Source: Nematostella vectensis
Taxonomy: Eukaryota; Cnidaria; Anthozoa; Actiniaria; Edwardsiidae
Length of the DNA stretch: 64,000 nt
Assembly: GCF_932526225.1 (NCBI RefSeq)
Contig: NC_064034.1
Span: forward strand, 15,698,887-15,762,886
Reading direction: 5' to 3'
Every line of letters starts with the position of its first letter. Position 1 is the stretch's first letter. The notes beneath the pieces are model-generated. The model saw nothing but the letters and a program-made list of their open reading frames with translations, ran no database searches and was not told where the DNA came from. Of this stretch, positions 48,739 to 61,320 are shown one piece after another. The translations under genes and the position numbers were made by a program.

Positions 48739-51700
48739 GGACTATCGCCATCTTTTCGAGTTTTTTCTTGGTGTTTCATTGTAGTACTGGCTTCAGGCAA
48801 AACTGTACATCAGAGCCTATCAAGATTTTGGCCAAAAGTCTTCCACCTTATGTTTACATTGACAGCCAGCCAGCTACTCCTCAAACCAACACATCCGCTC
48901 TCAAGGGAATCATGTATGACTACTTGGAACGCCTGCTTAAGCAATGCACCCATACGTGCAAAAACCCACCAAAAATCCATTGGACAATTCTCGGCGGAAA
49001 CAAAACCGAGGAGCTTGTCAATGGGTCGACAAAAAATTCGTCTGAGTATGCATTTGTGCTGCCAATAGACTTTAACACCGAGAGTGAGATGCAGAAGGCC
49101 GGGAAAGGTGTAAAACCCGTCATGCATACGATAATGAATGCGGGTGCTTATTACGTGATTGCCTTAAAGACGCATGTCAACGAGAGGGCGAGGAAAGACA
49201 TGATAAGGCAGCTAGGAGAGTGCTGGCCCATCTTCCTCGTGATTCTCCTACTAGCTGGAATATCAGGCGTGCTTATCTGGATTATGGTTTGTAAAATTAA
49301 TGGTTAATATTTCTTCCCCTTCCTGCATTTTTTGCGTAAAATAAAAGTGCTTTCGGCATTTTGCACTCTATAGTTGTTGCTGGATTGTTTGTTAGATGCG
49401 TGCTGTGGTTTTTGTTACGTTATTTGACAATTTTCTCTTCCATGTGGGAAGAGCATAGTCAACCAGTCTCCTATTCTCCTATCCTGTTATTATGGAGCTC
49501 CTGGTTATTAGTTAGAGACCCTTGATGGCAGAGTGAGAGCTTACTGACTTCCCAATTTAATGTACGTACCTCTTCGTTTTCCTAGGAAATGTTCCATAAC
49601 AAGGACGAATTCCCGCCATCTTTTGTCCGAGGCTCATACGAAGGGTTTTGGTGGGCTTTCATCTCCATGACAACTGTCGGGTAAGTACCGCCTCCACTTT
49701 CTTATTGGTTGCTGTTTTTACTCCAGCTACCAGACCTCTCATCTGGTGGACCCCCACCATTTTATGTCCTTTAAAATGGCTTTGGGTCTAGTACAGCTTC
49801 TTGATACTCTTTACTATAGGTACAAAAATAACACAGCCTCTCCTAACCTCTATCTCTTTGGCTCTAATACATATTCACCTGTAGATACGGCGACAAGACT
49901 CCCCGTTCAGTGGCCGGTCGAGTGTTTGGCGTGGTCTGGATTTTGGTCGGCCTCATAGTGATCTCCACGTTCACGGCCACCATCACCAACGCTTTTTCCC
50001 TTTCTTCGAACGAGTCTTTCTCCCTCGTTGACCATAAGGTTGGTAGCTTGCTCGTCGAAGCGGAGGCGTTTAAATATTTTCCAGCAAGCTCAATTTTTTT
50101 TACTGCTAAAAGGCCTCCGTGTCACCCTCTATTCCACTTTCTATGCAAAACAGAAAGACAACATAAAACACAAATAAAGTGCACGGGCGTAGCCAGGGGG
50201 TGGCCAAGCCCCCCCCCCCCCCCCCTCTAGCAGCCAAAAATACAGTAAATGTATGGGACATTATCTAAAATACAGGAGAAAATGCCTTGAAAGGGCCTTT
50301 GGCCCCATCCCCCCCCCCCCCTATTAAAAATCCTGGCTATGCCGCTGAAGTGGCTCCTCTACATTTGAAATGCATCAGTCTGCGTCAGTTTTTCAGGAAA
50401 ATCTTAATACAAGTTTCTCTATAGAGTGGACTAGGCATAGCAAATTTCACTAAATCCCAGAACTACCCGTCTACACGAGTAAGTATTGGGCAACAAAGAT
50501 ATTTGGCCATAACTTGAATTGCATTTACGATATTCTCTTTATTCTAGTCTACTCTATGGTTATACTAGTCATTATTATTGTCTGCAAATTTCATGCATTT
50601 TGGATAAAAGGCTAAGGAGTTATCACCGCTAGAATATAGGATACGGAAAAAAGGGTGTTGTCTTTCTGGCTGGTTGCCTTGGCAACACATAGACTTGGAA
50701 TTGTATCAACCAGTCTTTCTGTCTGGTTGCCTTGGCAACACATAGACTTGTAATTGGACTTGGAATTGTATCAACCAATTCCTTATAACATGAAAATCAA
50801 ATGTAAAGTGGTATTTTTAAATCATTAAAGTACTTTCCAAAAATACTACTTTTTAATGACCCATAACACCTTAATGGAGGCCCATCACGTCGCCTTTTTA
50901 CGCTCCCGTACAACACCGAGTGACTCCGACATCCGGTAATTCATCTAGTCCCAAAAAGATATCAATTCTAAACTAAGGCACTTCAGCGGCCAACCCATTT
51001 ACGGTTCCATGCGGGGCCGCTTAATAGAAGTACCCTCTGTTAAATGATTTTCTTGTAGTTGGCAGTGGTTCCGGGTGATGGTGGGCAAATACAGGCTTTG
51101 GCTGAAGGGGCAATTCCTAAAGGTAAGTAATGTCTTAAACCATATGCTCAATTACCATTTGCAATCAACGATCTCTTACCACCATTTTCCGTCGACATAA
51201 ATCTTCTTGCTTAACTCTAATCTGTAAATGATGTTTGATTAGAAACGAGAAAAAATAAACCCAACACTATATGGACTGCACGAAAAGTGGTAGACTACTA
51301 TCACGTTAACCATCATCAACACAATCATCACAACTACCATGACCATCACCTGAACATAAACTACACCACACTTATCATCACTAGGATCATTATTTGTATA
51401 TCTATCACCACTACGAAAATCATCATAATAATCATCACCAGCATTATCTTTGCCAATAATATCATTATCACCACCACTGCCATGATAATCCATTAGGGAC
51501 CTGAAGCAACGACAACGGCAACGCATTGTCTTTAAAATTTAGTTCTTTATTCGGCCGAAACAGGTTATCGTACTGTATGCAAATAAAGAGCGTTAGAATA
51601 ATAATGCCAGCGGCTCTATTTCCGTTAGAGTATCAAGATATGAAGACCGCATACGATGCTCTTACACGGGAAGATGTCTATGGTCTTCTGGTGGACAGAT

Positions 51701-52555
51701 TGCAAGGCGCGTACTTCATGGAAATGCAAAAAGACCCAGAACTACGCGTGATTAAGACCATTTATACAAATATCAAGCTCAAGCTCGCACAAAATCCGCA
51801 CATACACATTTTCCACGATGACGAATGCTTCTCTGACGCTCTCGAAAAACCAAACATCGATACCATGTTAAGGATATATACCAAACCCGGCAGAGTAAGT
51901 ATGCAGTTCTTATACTAAAGTGGCGTAGCGCACGCATTTCCCAACGGCCATAATAGGGACCTGGGAGACGTGGGAGACGACGGCAGAAAACAATGGAAAA
52001 TGATTCAGAATAGGGGACATGAGCGAAGAGATCACGTGACCTTTTGGGTGGCATATGAAAATAAACCCTTTTTGAAACAAAAAAAAAAACATTCTGTCTG
52101 ATTCGTAAGTGTTAAACAACTTGCTTTTGTTACTGTTATTTTGCCGCCAAAAGGCTGAGCGCACGCTAGTTTGCCACCCAAAAAGTCACGTGATCTCTTA
52201 GCGCAAGTCCCCTATTCAATGGCAGCAATTGAAAATGCGTTTTGTCTGATCAATTCAAGCCAAATCACGAGATAAAAATTCTAACTTACACGGTCAATCG
52301 AGGACTCAGTCGTTTGCACTATAAAGTACTCCTCTAACTACATTTGCTATAGACATGATATCCTTAGATTATTTCCATCTGCCTCTGTCTATAATATTGT
52401 TTCCTATTTAATTGCAATGTATATAGACATCGTTGTCCTAAGTCGTCATCGTTCTTGCTTTAAGGTCCAATGGGGCAACTAGGACGGCATGACCGAGTCA
52501 ATTCTAAATACCTATATCTTTTACTCCAGAGCCGTAGTAGGCCCCGAAATATTGT

Positions 52556-52603
<48 letters not shown>

Positions 52604-54277
52604 GTGTCATTAAATTATAATTTTTGAAAATATTGGGCTGGCACATGCCCTTAGTGCCCCACCCCTTGCTATGGCCCTGCACCAAGAGACCATCCGATAC
52701 CCAGAAACATTACCGCAAACATTACTCTTACAATAGCAATCAGAGGGAGGCAAGTTTATACCACGTCCTCTCTCACGGCCGTGGCAGGGGAGGGGGAGGG
52801 GGGAGGACTGGGATTGTATTAAAAGTGCCCATCTTGGAACTGAGATACACATACAAAGCCATATAATGTTAGTCAGCCAGGAAGAATTTTTGACTGACTC
52901 TTGTCTCTCTCCAGAGGTTGAGTCAGCTGGGTTAAATGACTTTACTAATATCAACAGTTTTGCAATCTAGAGATACTTTGCAGCGAAGGACGGCGTGGTG
53001 TTTCTCTCGATCGAGTCGAGTATCTCACGAGGGGCTTTACAAGTTTTTGGTGGAGTTCTGGGAGGATTTATCATCATCGGACTTGCCGTTCAGCTTCTCT
53101 ATAACGTGAAATATAGGAAGACAGCTGGCGTCACTGATGGTAAGACTTGCTGTATCAAGGCGTGTAATAATTGTACCAGAAACAAGGGGACTGAGATATT
53201 AGAGAGCCCCAATCACCAGGCGATTGGCATTAAAAATTTCCAGCGGGCTGCTTCCCAAATATGGTGTTAAAAGGCTACTTGAACTAAGTCTCATCTATTT
53301 TACGAGATTGTGATAGTTCCCCTGATTTTTACTTTCCATCAGTAATTATCTAATCCAAAAACGTTTGGTTTACCGTTTTGGGAGTAGTTTTTTTACGCCT
53401 TTTTGGGAGTTGTCTTTGACGCCTTTTTGGGAGTAGTTTTTGACGCCTTTTTGGGAGTTGTCTTTGACGCCTTTTTCTAAGAAGTATAATCAGCAACACC
53501 AAACGCTTTTCTGTCCGCCATATTGGATCAACTCACGGTATGGCATGGAACTAGTGAAATCTGAGTTTGTGCTTGCGCTTATCCACAACTCGTTTTCACT
53601 TAAAACAAAACCCTTGTGCTTGCGCTTGCGTCTGTGCTCATGCCTGCATCACTAGTGAAAACAAGGCTCTCATGCCTGCATCACTAGTGAAAACAAGACT
53701 CTCATGCCTGCATCACTAGTGAAAACAAGGCTCTCATGCCTGCATCACTAGTGAAAACAAGGCTCTCATGCCTGCATCACTAGTGAAAACAAGGCTCTCA
53801 TGACTGCATCACTAGTGAAAACAAGGCTCTCATGCCTGCATCACTAGTGAAAACAAGGCTCTCATGCCTGCATCACTAGTGAAAACAAGGCTCTCGTGCC
53901 TGCATCACTAGTGAAAACAAGGCTCTCATGCCTGCATCACTAGTGAAAACAAGGCTCTCATGCCTGCATCACTGCATCACGCTTGCTCAATTATATTACA
54001 GGCTTGCACCCGGTCACCCTTACTTGAATACCCAGTAGGCTTTGCGGGCTTTCTCCCGAATAGCCCGATTGACAGAAAAAAAATTGTATTGCTCATCTTT
54101 TTGTTACTAACAAACGCATATTTTTCGTCTTTTTTAGATGAAAAGCAACAGCCGGAGGTAGAACTGAAAACACTAAGTTATAATACAATCGACCAGAAAT
54201 TAATAGATCTCTCTTTGGAGATCGGCAGACTAAGGGAAATGTTAGCTATAGCAAAGAACAACAAATCGATTCACTAG
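48735..54277 (+). CDS. GluR0-like ionotropic receptor with K+ channel selectivity filter, intact
   Basis: Seven coding exons join in frame: 48735-49286, 49586-49680, 49885-50038, 51060-51123, 51629-51894, 52971-53139 and 54138-54277; 1440 nt, 479 aa. Order: signal peptide (FSSFFLVFHCSTGF), S1 half of a periplasmic-binding-type domain, M1 at about 165-184 (FLVILLLAGISGVLIWIM), pore loop EGFWWAFISMTTVGYGDKTP with TVGYGD at 214-219, M2 with TFTATITNAF (compare SYTANLAAF of iGluRs) at about 229-253. S2 follows with LAVVPGDGGQ and DALTREDVYGLLVDRLQG (the Asp may be the ligand amino-group contact), then M3 at about 398-421 (GGVLGGFIIIGLAVQLLY) and a cytosolic coiled-coil tail. It lacks the amino-terminal domain of animal iGluRs, as in bacterial GluR0. 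I see no clear S1 Arg of the LTIT..R type, so the ligand is uncertain. The exon 3 donor is the weak GTTGGT. A possible poly(A) signal AATAAA is at 54841. Confidence 0.85.
50182..50348. mobile_element. MITE with GGCGTAGCCAGG ends in channel intron 3
   Basis: Left GGGCGTAGCCAGGGGGTGGC, right AAAATCCTGGCTATGCCGCTG-like mirror, with C runs near both ends. A widespread hAT-like non-autonomous type in cnidarian genomes, from memory. Confidence 0.6.
50660..50780. repeat. Tandem duplication carrying two palindromic X-box (RFX-type) sites
   Basis: GTTGCCTTGGCAAC occurs at 50673-50686 and 50726-50739, each followed by ACATAGACTTG and ATTGTATCAACCA. The palindrome fits the RFX factor X-box GTNRCC..RGYAAC. 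It lies in intron 3 of the intact channel gene. Confidence 0.65.
52010..52214. mobile_element. MITE of the AGATCACGTG family, copy 3, complete 205 bp
   Basis: Ends AATAGGGGAC and GTCCCCTATT are perfect mirrors, followed inward by GAAGAGATCACGTGACC and GTCACGTGATCTCTTAGC. It lies in intron 5 of the channel gene. The rest of 51895-52970 is intron with a (TG)n-G run at 52551-52602. Confidence 0.88.
53369..53475. repeat. Short tandem repeat, about 25 bp, four copies
   Basis: GCCTTTTTGGGAGTTGTCTT and GAC, alternating with GTAGTTTTTGAC, in channel intron 6. Confidence 0.85.
53640..53983. repeat. 32-bp minisatellite, about 11 copies, in channel intron 6
   Basis: Unit TGCCTGCATCACTAGTGAAA then ACAAGGCTCTCA. 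Units are nearly identical, with single-base variants such as AAGACT, TGACTG and CGTGCC. Confidence 0.95.
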
Positions 54278-54740
54278 GGCAAAAGTACAAGCAAAATGTT
54301 AGAATAAGAGGGTAGAAGTGGGGTCAGGGCGAATAGAACTGTTACGGTTTTGGTTATCGAAAGTTTTGCCCCCGATATTGTCTTCTCTCGAGCATCCGGA
54401 AGTACGCGGGAAGACGAAAGAAAGAGGGGAAAAAGACTTCGCAGCCAAACAGTGGACCTCTTTTTAAGCCATCGCCCTCGCTTATGTCAAGTTGTCCCTG
54501 ATTGACTCATAGGTTCACATGAAAAGCAATGTAACTGATGTTGCTACTACATGTCTAAGCTCATTCTGGCTCGAAACTTTTATTTACTGCAAATCGAATA
54601 TGTTGCTTCTATCAACTGTCATCGTGTTCCTCGGTTCCTCAAACAAAAAAAAACCACAGTAAAAAATACTTCGGGCCTTGGCTAAAAAATGCGGTGATAG
54701 CTCAATGCAGGCACTATGTATTATGTAATACAGTTTACTG

Positions 54741-54885
54741 TATAGAGTGGTTTTCAAAATCCTGTGAAACAAAATGTAATTGTTAATAATAGTCAAGCCA
54801 GAACATAAGAAAAAAAAGATATAACAGTGTATCAGTACTAAATAAACTAAAAAAGTATTTCATGTGTTTTTGAAAACCACTCTAT
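54741..54885. mobile_element. Complete small MITE
   Basis: ATAGAGTGGTTTTCAAAATC at the left and its mirror TTTTTGAAAACCACTCTAT at the right; 145 bp, AT-rich, non-coding. Same family as 15840-15955. Confidence 0.8.
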
Positions 54886-54968
54886 TGTGCTACAGTTTAT
54901 GGTATATTGTAGCACAGCCCTGTGTTTTTTTATATTTTTTTGCACTGAGGGCACGTGCCCGCCCCCCC

Positions 54969-55139
54969 CAATATTGTAATAAATTATAAGGAAATGACCA
55001 GTAGGGGCGTGGCTGTGCCCCCCAAATATTGTAATAAATTATAAGGAAATGACCAGTAGGGGCGTGGCTGTACCCCCCCCAATATTGTAATAAATTATAA
55101 GGAAATGACCAGTAGGGGTGTGGCTGTACCCCCCCCCCC
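54969..55139. repeat. About 56-bp tandem repeat, three copies
   Basis: AATATTGTAATAAATTATAA, then GGAAATGACCAGTAGGGG and CGTGGCTGT followed by a C run. Intergenic. Confidence 0.9.
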
Positions 55140-55249
55140 TAATGTAGGCTCTTACTTGCAGTTGTATTAACTTATGGCTGATTTCCACACACACGCTCAT
55201 GACCACCACAATAACCGTGTATGATTTTATGGAAACTCCCCCACTTATC

Positions 55250-55475
55250 ATGTGAGATCATATTGAAGCCACTTTGCGAACGGTTACGATCGAAATGTCA
55301 AATAAGCTGTGATCGTGTGAGATCATATAGAAACCCCTTTGCGAACGGTTACGATCGTAATGGCAAATTAGATGTGATCGTGTGATCGAGTGAGATCATA
55401 TAAAAAACACTTTGATGACGGTTACGATCGTAATGTCACATTAGCTGTGATCGTGTGATCGAGTGAGATCATATG
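55250..55475. repeat. About 65-73-bp tandem repeat, three copies
   Basis: TGAGATCATAT, ACTTTGCGAACGGTTACGAT and GTGATCGTGTGA recur. The stretch 55476-56022 holds no gene; TTTATT at 55728 (AATAAA on the minus strand) may be the poly(A) signal of the next gene. Confidence 0.85.
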
Positions 55476-56022
55476 GGATCCAGTTAAAAAAAAAAGGAAG
55501 GACAGTTTATAAATAAAAAGCTGTACTTTTATCTCTCTACGTTCTTTTACAATCCTAATGGGTACTATGTACTTCAGGATAGAAGTACGGCATTCTCAAG
55601 CAATCTACATCTGTAGATATTGTTGAACCTACCATTTTAATACAATACTACTTTTTCTGACTATTACATACTACATATATCTATAAAAACCCGCCGAAAT
55701 GTGCTCCGTCGTACAAATGGTAAAGGGTTTATTAGATCCAGTATAGACTGGTAAGCTTACATTGTAGGATAAATGTATGGGAAAGATAAAAGGCAAAAAT
55801 GCACCCCTCCTACTATGTTTATAATACACTTATACCGTGTACAATTGTGTATATACATAATATATAAAGTGCAGAAATGTAATCCAGTACACTATCAGTT
55901 ATGCTGAGGGCAGTGTATTTATAAATTGAAGAAAATATTTGCACCTTCCCTAAACTATATTTTGGTCGCTTTTAAGACGCTTAATTTACAATTAATTGTG
56001 TACGCGACTCACTACTGATGAC

Positions 56023-59000
56023 CTACTGCCTGACAGACCCGAGGATTTGAGCAGCACGCGCCATATTCTCCTCTCTCTGTATCAGCTCGTGTATGTGGCT
56101 TGCGCGCTCCTGGTCTCGGCAGATGGCAGCGAAGATAGCCTCCTCGTAGTGTGAGCAGCATCGCATGTGATTCAGGGCAGAGACCGCGCTGGCAGGTTCC
56201 ATCTGAACGACCATTTTGCAGTTTCGTATTTTTGGCGCTTCTCCAGCAGGGCACACCGCGACAACAATTTGAAACAGACCTGCTGTGACTAAGAAAAAGG
56301 CAATATTAGGATGGAGAAACAAGATAATATATTTATTCTACACAGTAATATTTTGAAAGGAATACGCGGTGGCAGTTTCTAGGAAAATTTCACTTTTTGC
56401 GCAAAAAAAAAAACGGCAAAGGAAATATACACAATGGGGGGCTTTTGTTTGCCTGAAAATTTCAAGCAAAAGTTTAGAAATCAAAAAGAGTAAAAGTCGA
56501 CATTCTCAAAACTAAAGACAATTAAAACTGCAATTGCACGTAAATTGCACGGCTATCAAACCCAGAAAACAGGGTTGACTTGTCAGAAACATGGCTTAAA
56601 GGGAAAATTTAAGCAACCAAAAGTGTAAATAATGGCCTTTTTTGTCTAGATCCGATTATCATTCTACGAGTTTTCTCGTTAATAAAAAAAATCACCTGGT
56701 TTGATGTTTGGTTCGTCGTTGACAGCATATGTCGTCACGACTTCAAGATTACGCAAATCGTCATTCTCGTCCAATTGCTTGGCAAGTAAGCAAGCGGTCA
56801 GGCGTCTCTTGGTGAGAACCAGTACTACAGGCGTGACTTCACAGTAAAGTCGGGCCCAGTCTTGTGAGAGAAGCAACCGAAGAAGCTCACAAATCGCCGA
56901 GTCAATGGAAAAAGCGGAGGTACTAGAACCTAAAAAGAACATGTTATTCAGATTTACAATCTGAACTTCTAAATTTGGGTAAAGACAAACGATAAGACGT
57001 GCTTACTTTCTGTGACAATGGCGTCTGGTTGCACTAAATATAGTTAAACTAATACTTCAAGACTCATAATCAAAATGTTGTAGATTATGATTTCTTACAT
57101 CTCGAATCTAGCATGTAGCTGCTTTGCAATTCTGTAATTTTTGAAAACACCCATACAATCAATCAATCAATTTTCTATTTCTAACTATTTCGAGATCAGA
57201 AATGGCGTTTGAATGCACTGACTGGAATTCAAGACAAGTTTTTTTTTATCGGGGCACCTGGACTTACAGGGAATAGCACAAGTATAAGCCTAACAATTCA
57301 CGGTGGCCTTACCTTGCGTCAGACACGTTTTGAAGCTAGCGGACTGCAGACCCTGGCCATCCGCCCAGTAGAAGCCAAACGCGCACTGCACATCGTCCAA
57401 CGCCACGATCTGGTCAGCAGCTACCCCCTCGCCACACTCTTGGAGCGTGCAAATACACTCACACACTGCCACGAAGTGTTGCAACGGCAATGGCGGGTCA
57501 TCAGGGTGAGCGGACGCCAGGATGTTATCAGAAACACGGAGCAGTAGCTGAACATCGTCTGAGGATAAGGTTCCCCCGGCAGGCGGTTGAAAGAGCTCCT
57601 TGTATTCCTTAAGTTCGGTAACACGGGCAGCCAGATTGAAACACCTTGTGGCATACTCCATCAGGGCTTCCACAAACTTCTGCTCAAAGAGCGTGTACTC
57701 TGCTAGATAGCACGTGAGTTGTTTCATGCGCGCTTTTCTGTCCAACTCACTAGTCTCTTCTGTGACGGTCAAAAGACCTGCTCCTCCAAGATTGCACAGC
57801 AACCGTTCTAACTTCTTGACGGTTCTATCCGTGGTCATCTCGCCAGCGAGGGACGATACCAGTCCAAGGACCATAGGCGCAGCATCGGACTTCCGACAAA
57901 GGTAGTAATCCCTTATGATGACATTATAAGGGTGCTCTTTGTTGCAGTGATGCGCTTCGTCCAACACAATCAGCGCCAAGTCCTCGAATCGCAGCGTGCC
58001 GTTATTTATGTGGTTTTTGTAGCAGTCCGCAGTCACCACGAGGACGTCGTGATCGAAGACAGGCACACCTGGCTCCAGTCGCCTCATTTCCCCGCAGATT
58101 GCCCCAACACGGATAGGCCTGAACCTTTGCCAGGGCTGCCTCGCGAAGGGCATTTTACCCTCAGTCGACGTAGGAATGGCGACATGGCTAAGCTCTGTCC
58201 GTAGGAAGTCACTTTGCTGAAGTACAAGCAGGACGCGATCCACAAGGAAAACTACCTGCCGCGAAGGGTTGAGCTGCAGAAGATGAGCGATGATTAGCGC
58301 GGCTACGAGGGTTTTATCGGCGCCGGTCGGTAGAAAGCAGACTGAGTTATTGGCTAACGCCTTGGTGAAGAGTTCAATGTGGTATCCCGACGGACAAGTA
58401 CGGGTATTAAATTGGATGTTAACAGGATCAGTTGTGATTGTCAGTCGGGGGTGTAATCGTATCGGGGCTTTTTGTGATTTAGCCATGGTCTGTGCGTGTC
58501 TGGTGCTTGCGAAATGTTCTTGTGCCTGAGATTTCGAATTGAGATGAACTTTACAATATTCGCAGAACTTCAAATACGGATCTGCAGTGACCTTGGCAAT
58601 TCTATTTTTGTGTTTCGTGCTCTGAAAGTGTTCATCCACTAGTTCTTTCGATGTGAGAGATATCTTACATAAGCTGCAAATAATAGAATCGGCTTTGTTT
58701 TCAAAGGTGTCGAAACTCCGGGACCTTGGTTTTGTCTTTTGCGTATCCTCGTTAGAGACTTTCTGAAGCATCGATTCGTTCAGACTTTGGCTTCGTGAGT
58801 GCTCTGCAGAGAAAATTTTCTTCGTACTAAAAGCAGCCGGGTGGAGAAACTCGTGCCGCGGAGGTAGATGGACAGACGAGCGTGAAGAAGTAACCTCAAA
58901 GGAGAGTGATCTATATCTATTTTGATCTGTTTGAGGCACCCCTGATATTCCCACAACAGATTTAGGACTCTTAATCCAACTTCTTTTAGTAAACTGAACG

Positions 59001-59515
59001 TCGCTTCGTTCTTTTATCGGGACATATTCGTTTAGAACAGAGGACGGATTAATATTTTCAGGAATGCCTCTAGCGGGAAGGGTCCTGTCACGTGGGTACG
59101 AAGGGTGACCGAGCACATGGTAGTCTTCTACCAACTCACCCTTTCTCACTAACGAGTGAATATCTGAATACCCAACCAGCGAACCAGTATAAGCACCATT
59201 TTCTCCGCGTCTGGATGTACCAGGTTCAAGTTCTGAGTAATCGTTGAGGAGATTGTCATGCTTCTCCCAATGGGCAAGTGCCGCTGACCTACATGGAAAC
59301 AACTCTCGCCTGTTCCTCTCAAATCCTACAGGCTTCGCAAGAGACGTGTTTGCCGCAGTCTTTGTACAATATGGACCATAGCTTGCTAAGTCTGAGTGTC
59401 TGCGATGGTTGGCCCTTCGTTCCTCGGTGTCAGTGATGAACGGGGACCAACGCCGGGAGAAACATTCTCTGTCGATGCACTGAACAGTGTGCGAGCTAGA
59501 AACTATACTATACAT
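56023..59515 (-). CDS. Two U1-type C2H2 zinc fingers fused to a degenerate Dicer/RIG-I-like DExH helicase
   Basis: Exons 59515-57313, 56929-56696 and 56282-56023 join in frame (2697 nt, 898 aa). The ATG follows an acceptor TTTATTTCAG, so a 5' UTR exon lies upstream. Residues 1-270 are Ser/Arg-rich and unrecognised. Fingers at about 278-302 (CSLCKISLTSKELVDEHFQ) and 316-340 (CEYCKVHLNSKSQAQEHFA) have the matrin/U1 spacing found in dsRNA-binding ZNF346/ZFR-like proteins. The helicase core follows: Walker A region LPTGADKT (about 395, normally G-K-T after GxG), VVFLVDRVLLVLQQ, VLVVTADCYKNHI, motif II LDEAHHCNKEHPY (about 518), motif III GLVSSLAG instead of GLTASP. The second RecA domain is shortened; motif V reads AVCPAGEAPKI and the motif VI region ALNHMRCC lacks the usual QxxGRxR, followed by the conserved HIHELIQREENMARA. 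It is probably an inactive or altered helicase of the RNA-interference/RLR clade. No RNase III or CARD is present. The exon 2 donor is GTGATT. Confidence 0.75.
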
Positions 59516-60999
59516 CTGACCTGAAATAAAAAGAGAAGTAATTTTACGCGAAAAGCAACGTCAGCCTTTCATTTGTACCTGACAAAGCTGGATTCCCTTG
59601 CGTTTACATTATGAGAAAACAGAAACACTCCCTCGCATATTCTAGGAGGGAATGTCTGATACGTGACGTGGCAATAATGGTAAAGCAAATCCCGGTTTCC
59701 CACGACTCTCACTACTGCAAAGTCATACAGACAGTTGGTAATGATTAGCGAAATACACAAAATCCACGTCTACAAAAATAAATGTATAACACATACAAGA
59801 AATATAATGGGCGTTGACAGGAAATGTTTGAAAGAGCTACATTACTTAGAAATTCCTCTAACAATAGTCTCTGAGCTACTAACAAAATATTTCGATACTT
59901 AATATTCTTTTTGAGAAATTTTGACTTAAAGTAAAATATTGGTAAGGTCAATGGCAAAGTGTTAGCATGATTCGATCTGGTGAAGTTTTTGCGCTCTGAA
60001 CAAGAACAAATCCTGTTTTAGGCTCAGAGAAACAGGATCGCGTTTCTTATTCAAATTTCCCACAACTCATATACAGAAGTATCACAATTATCACCTAACG
60101 CCATAACTAAAAACTTGGAGTACCGGTGAAGTTGAAGTCGAGCTCGGTTTGTAACTGTCTATGAACCCAGACAAAATCGAACACCTCAGCGAGGAGGAAA
60201 CACGGCAGCTTGCGATATGATCAACTTAAATCTCAATTCCGAGAAGAACGAGGCTCCCGAGTAGCGTGACAAAAATAACACGCGCGCTGACCACAAAAAA
60301 AACTTGAACTGAATATTAAGAAATGGCAACAAAGAAGACTTAGTGGCTTATCGCCATGATTAATAATGATGAAATCATGCAGAATTTGCTAGTTTTAAGA
60401 ACAGAAAAAAGCAAACCCTGTTCATATAAACAAGTATAGCGTAAACAATTCCTGGAAGCAAGGGGGTCAAAAAGTCTCTCGTCACGGAATCAGTGTCACA
60501 AAAGGCGTGACCAATAGACATATAACCACAGAATAACGACTACTAGAACGCAAAGCGGTCTTAAAAACATATTTGTCCTTTTTATTGACCCAAATAGCAA
60601 TATTACAAGGAGTACGTTTCTGGTTTCCATTGACCCTTATGCCTTGCCATTTGTTTTCTTGTTTTACTAATTATAATCGGCATACCTTGGAACTTAGTGC
60701 TGTCCGCTTCAACATATTGTTTTTCCTTTGTTACATTTTAGGAAGCGACAGTTTTGAAATACAAAAAAATCATAGATTTGGATACTTTTTGTGATTGCAA
60801 ACGTTAGGAATACAAAAAAAAAAAAACATTTTGGATAATAAAACTGGCATCAGTTTCATTAAAAACAAAATAAGGGCAGAAAGTATATTATATTATATAT
60901 GGGATGGGAGACTTTGGTCTAAATTCATGACTAGTTGTCATAGTCAACCAGTGCATTATCAAGGAAGTAATTGTACGTTCGCCTCATGCAATTTTTAAA

Positions 61000-61320
61000 G
61001 TTCATCGGCAAGAGGGAAAGGAAGTTTTAAATGAGCTTCTGTTGCCTTTCTCGTCCATTAGTCCTTTTTTCCGAAATACTTTGCCGTGCTTTTGGTCGTT
61101 GGTCATTCGATCTCAATACAGGCCACTCCTACTAAAGGGGAAACAAAATGGTGTTACTCAAAATGTAGGACATGGGCCAAGATTTTTCTTCTGTTACTTT
61201 CGTTGGCGGCTGCCAAGCTTTCTTTGTTTCCTGTGATTTACCCATCTTTGATAAACGACTTCGGGTACAGGAATGATTTGATAAAACAAATCTTGGGAGT
61301 TAAAACTCGCTCTGTATAGT
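61000..61320. repeat. Direct repeat, second copy at about 62380-62750
   Basis: The copies share TTCTCGTCCATTAG-type sequence, GTCGTTGGTCATTC/GTCGTCGGTCATTC, CCACTCC.RCTAAA and CAAAATGGTGTTACTCAAAA about 1.38 kb apart. They may be ends of an old retroelement or a local duplication. Open frames inside (61086-61319, 62519-62746) matched no family. Apart from this, 59520-64000 shows no recognisable gene or RNA. Confidence 0.6.

Noticed and set aside
57209-58529. Plus-strand frames opposite the DExH gene
   Set aside because: Antisense shadows of a well-supported coding exon.
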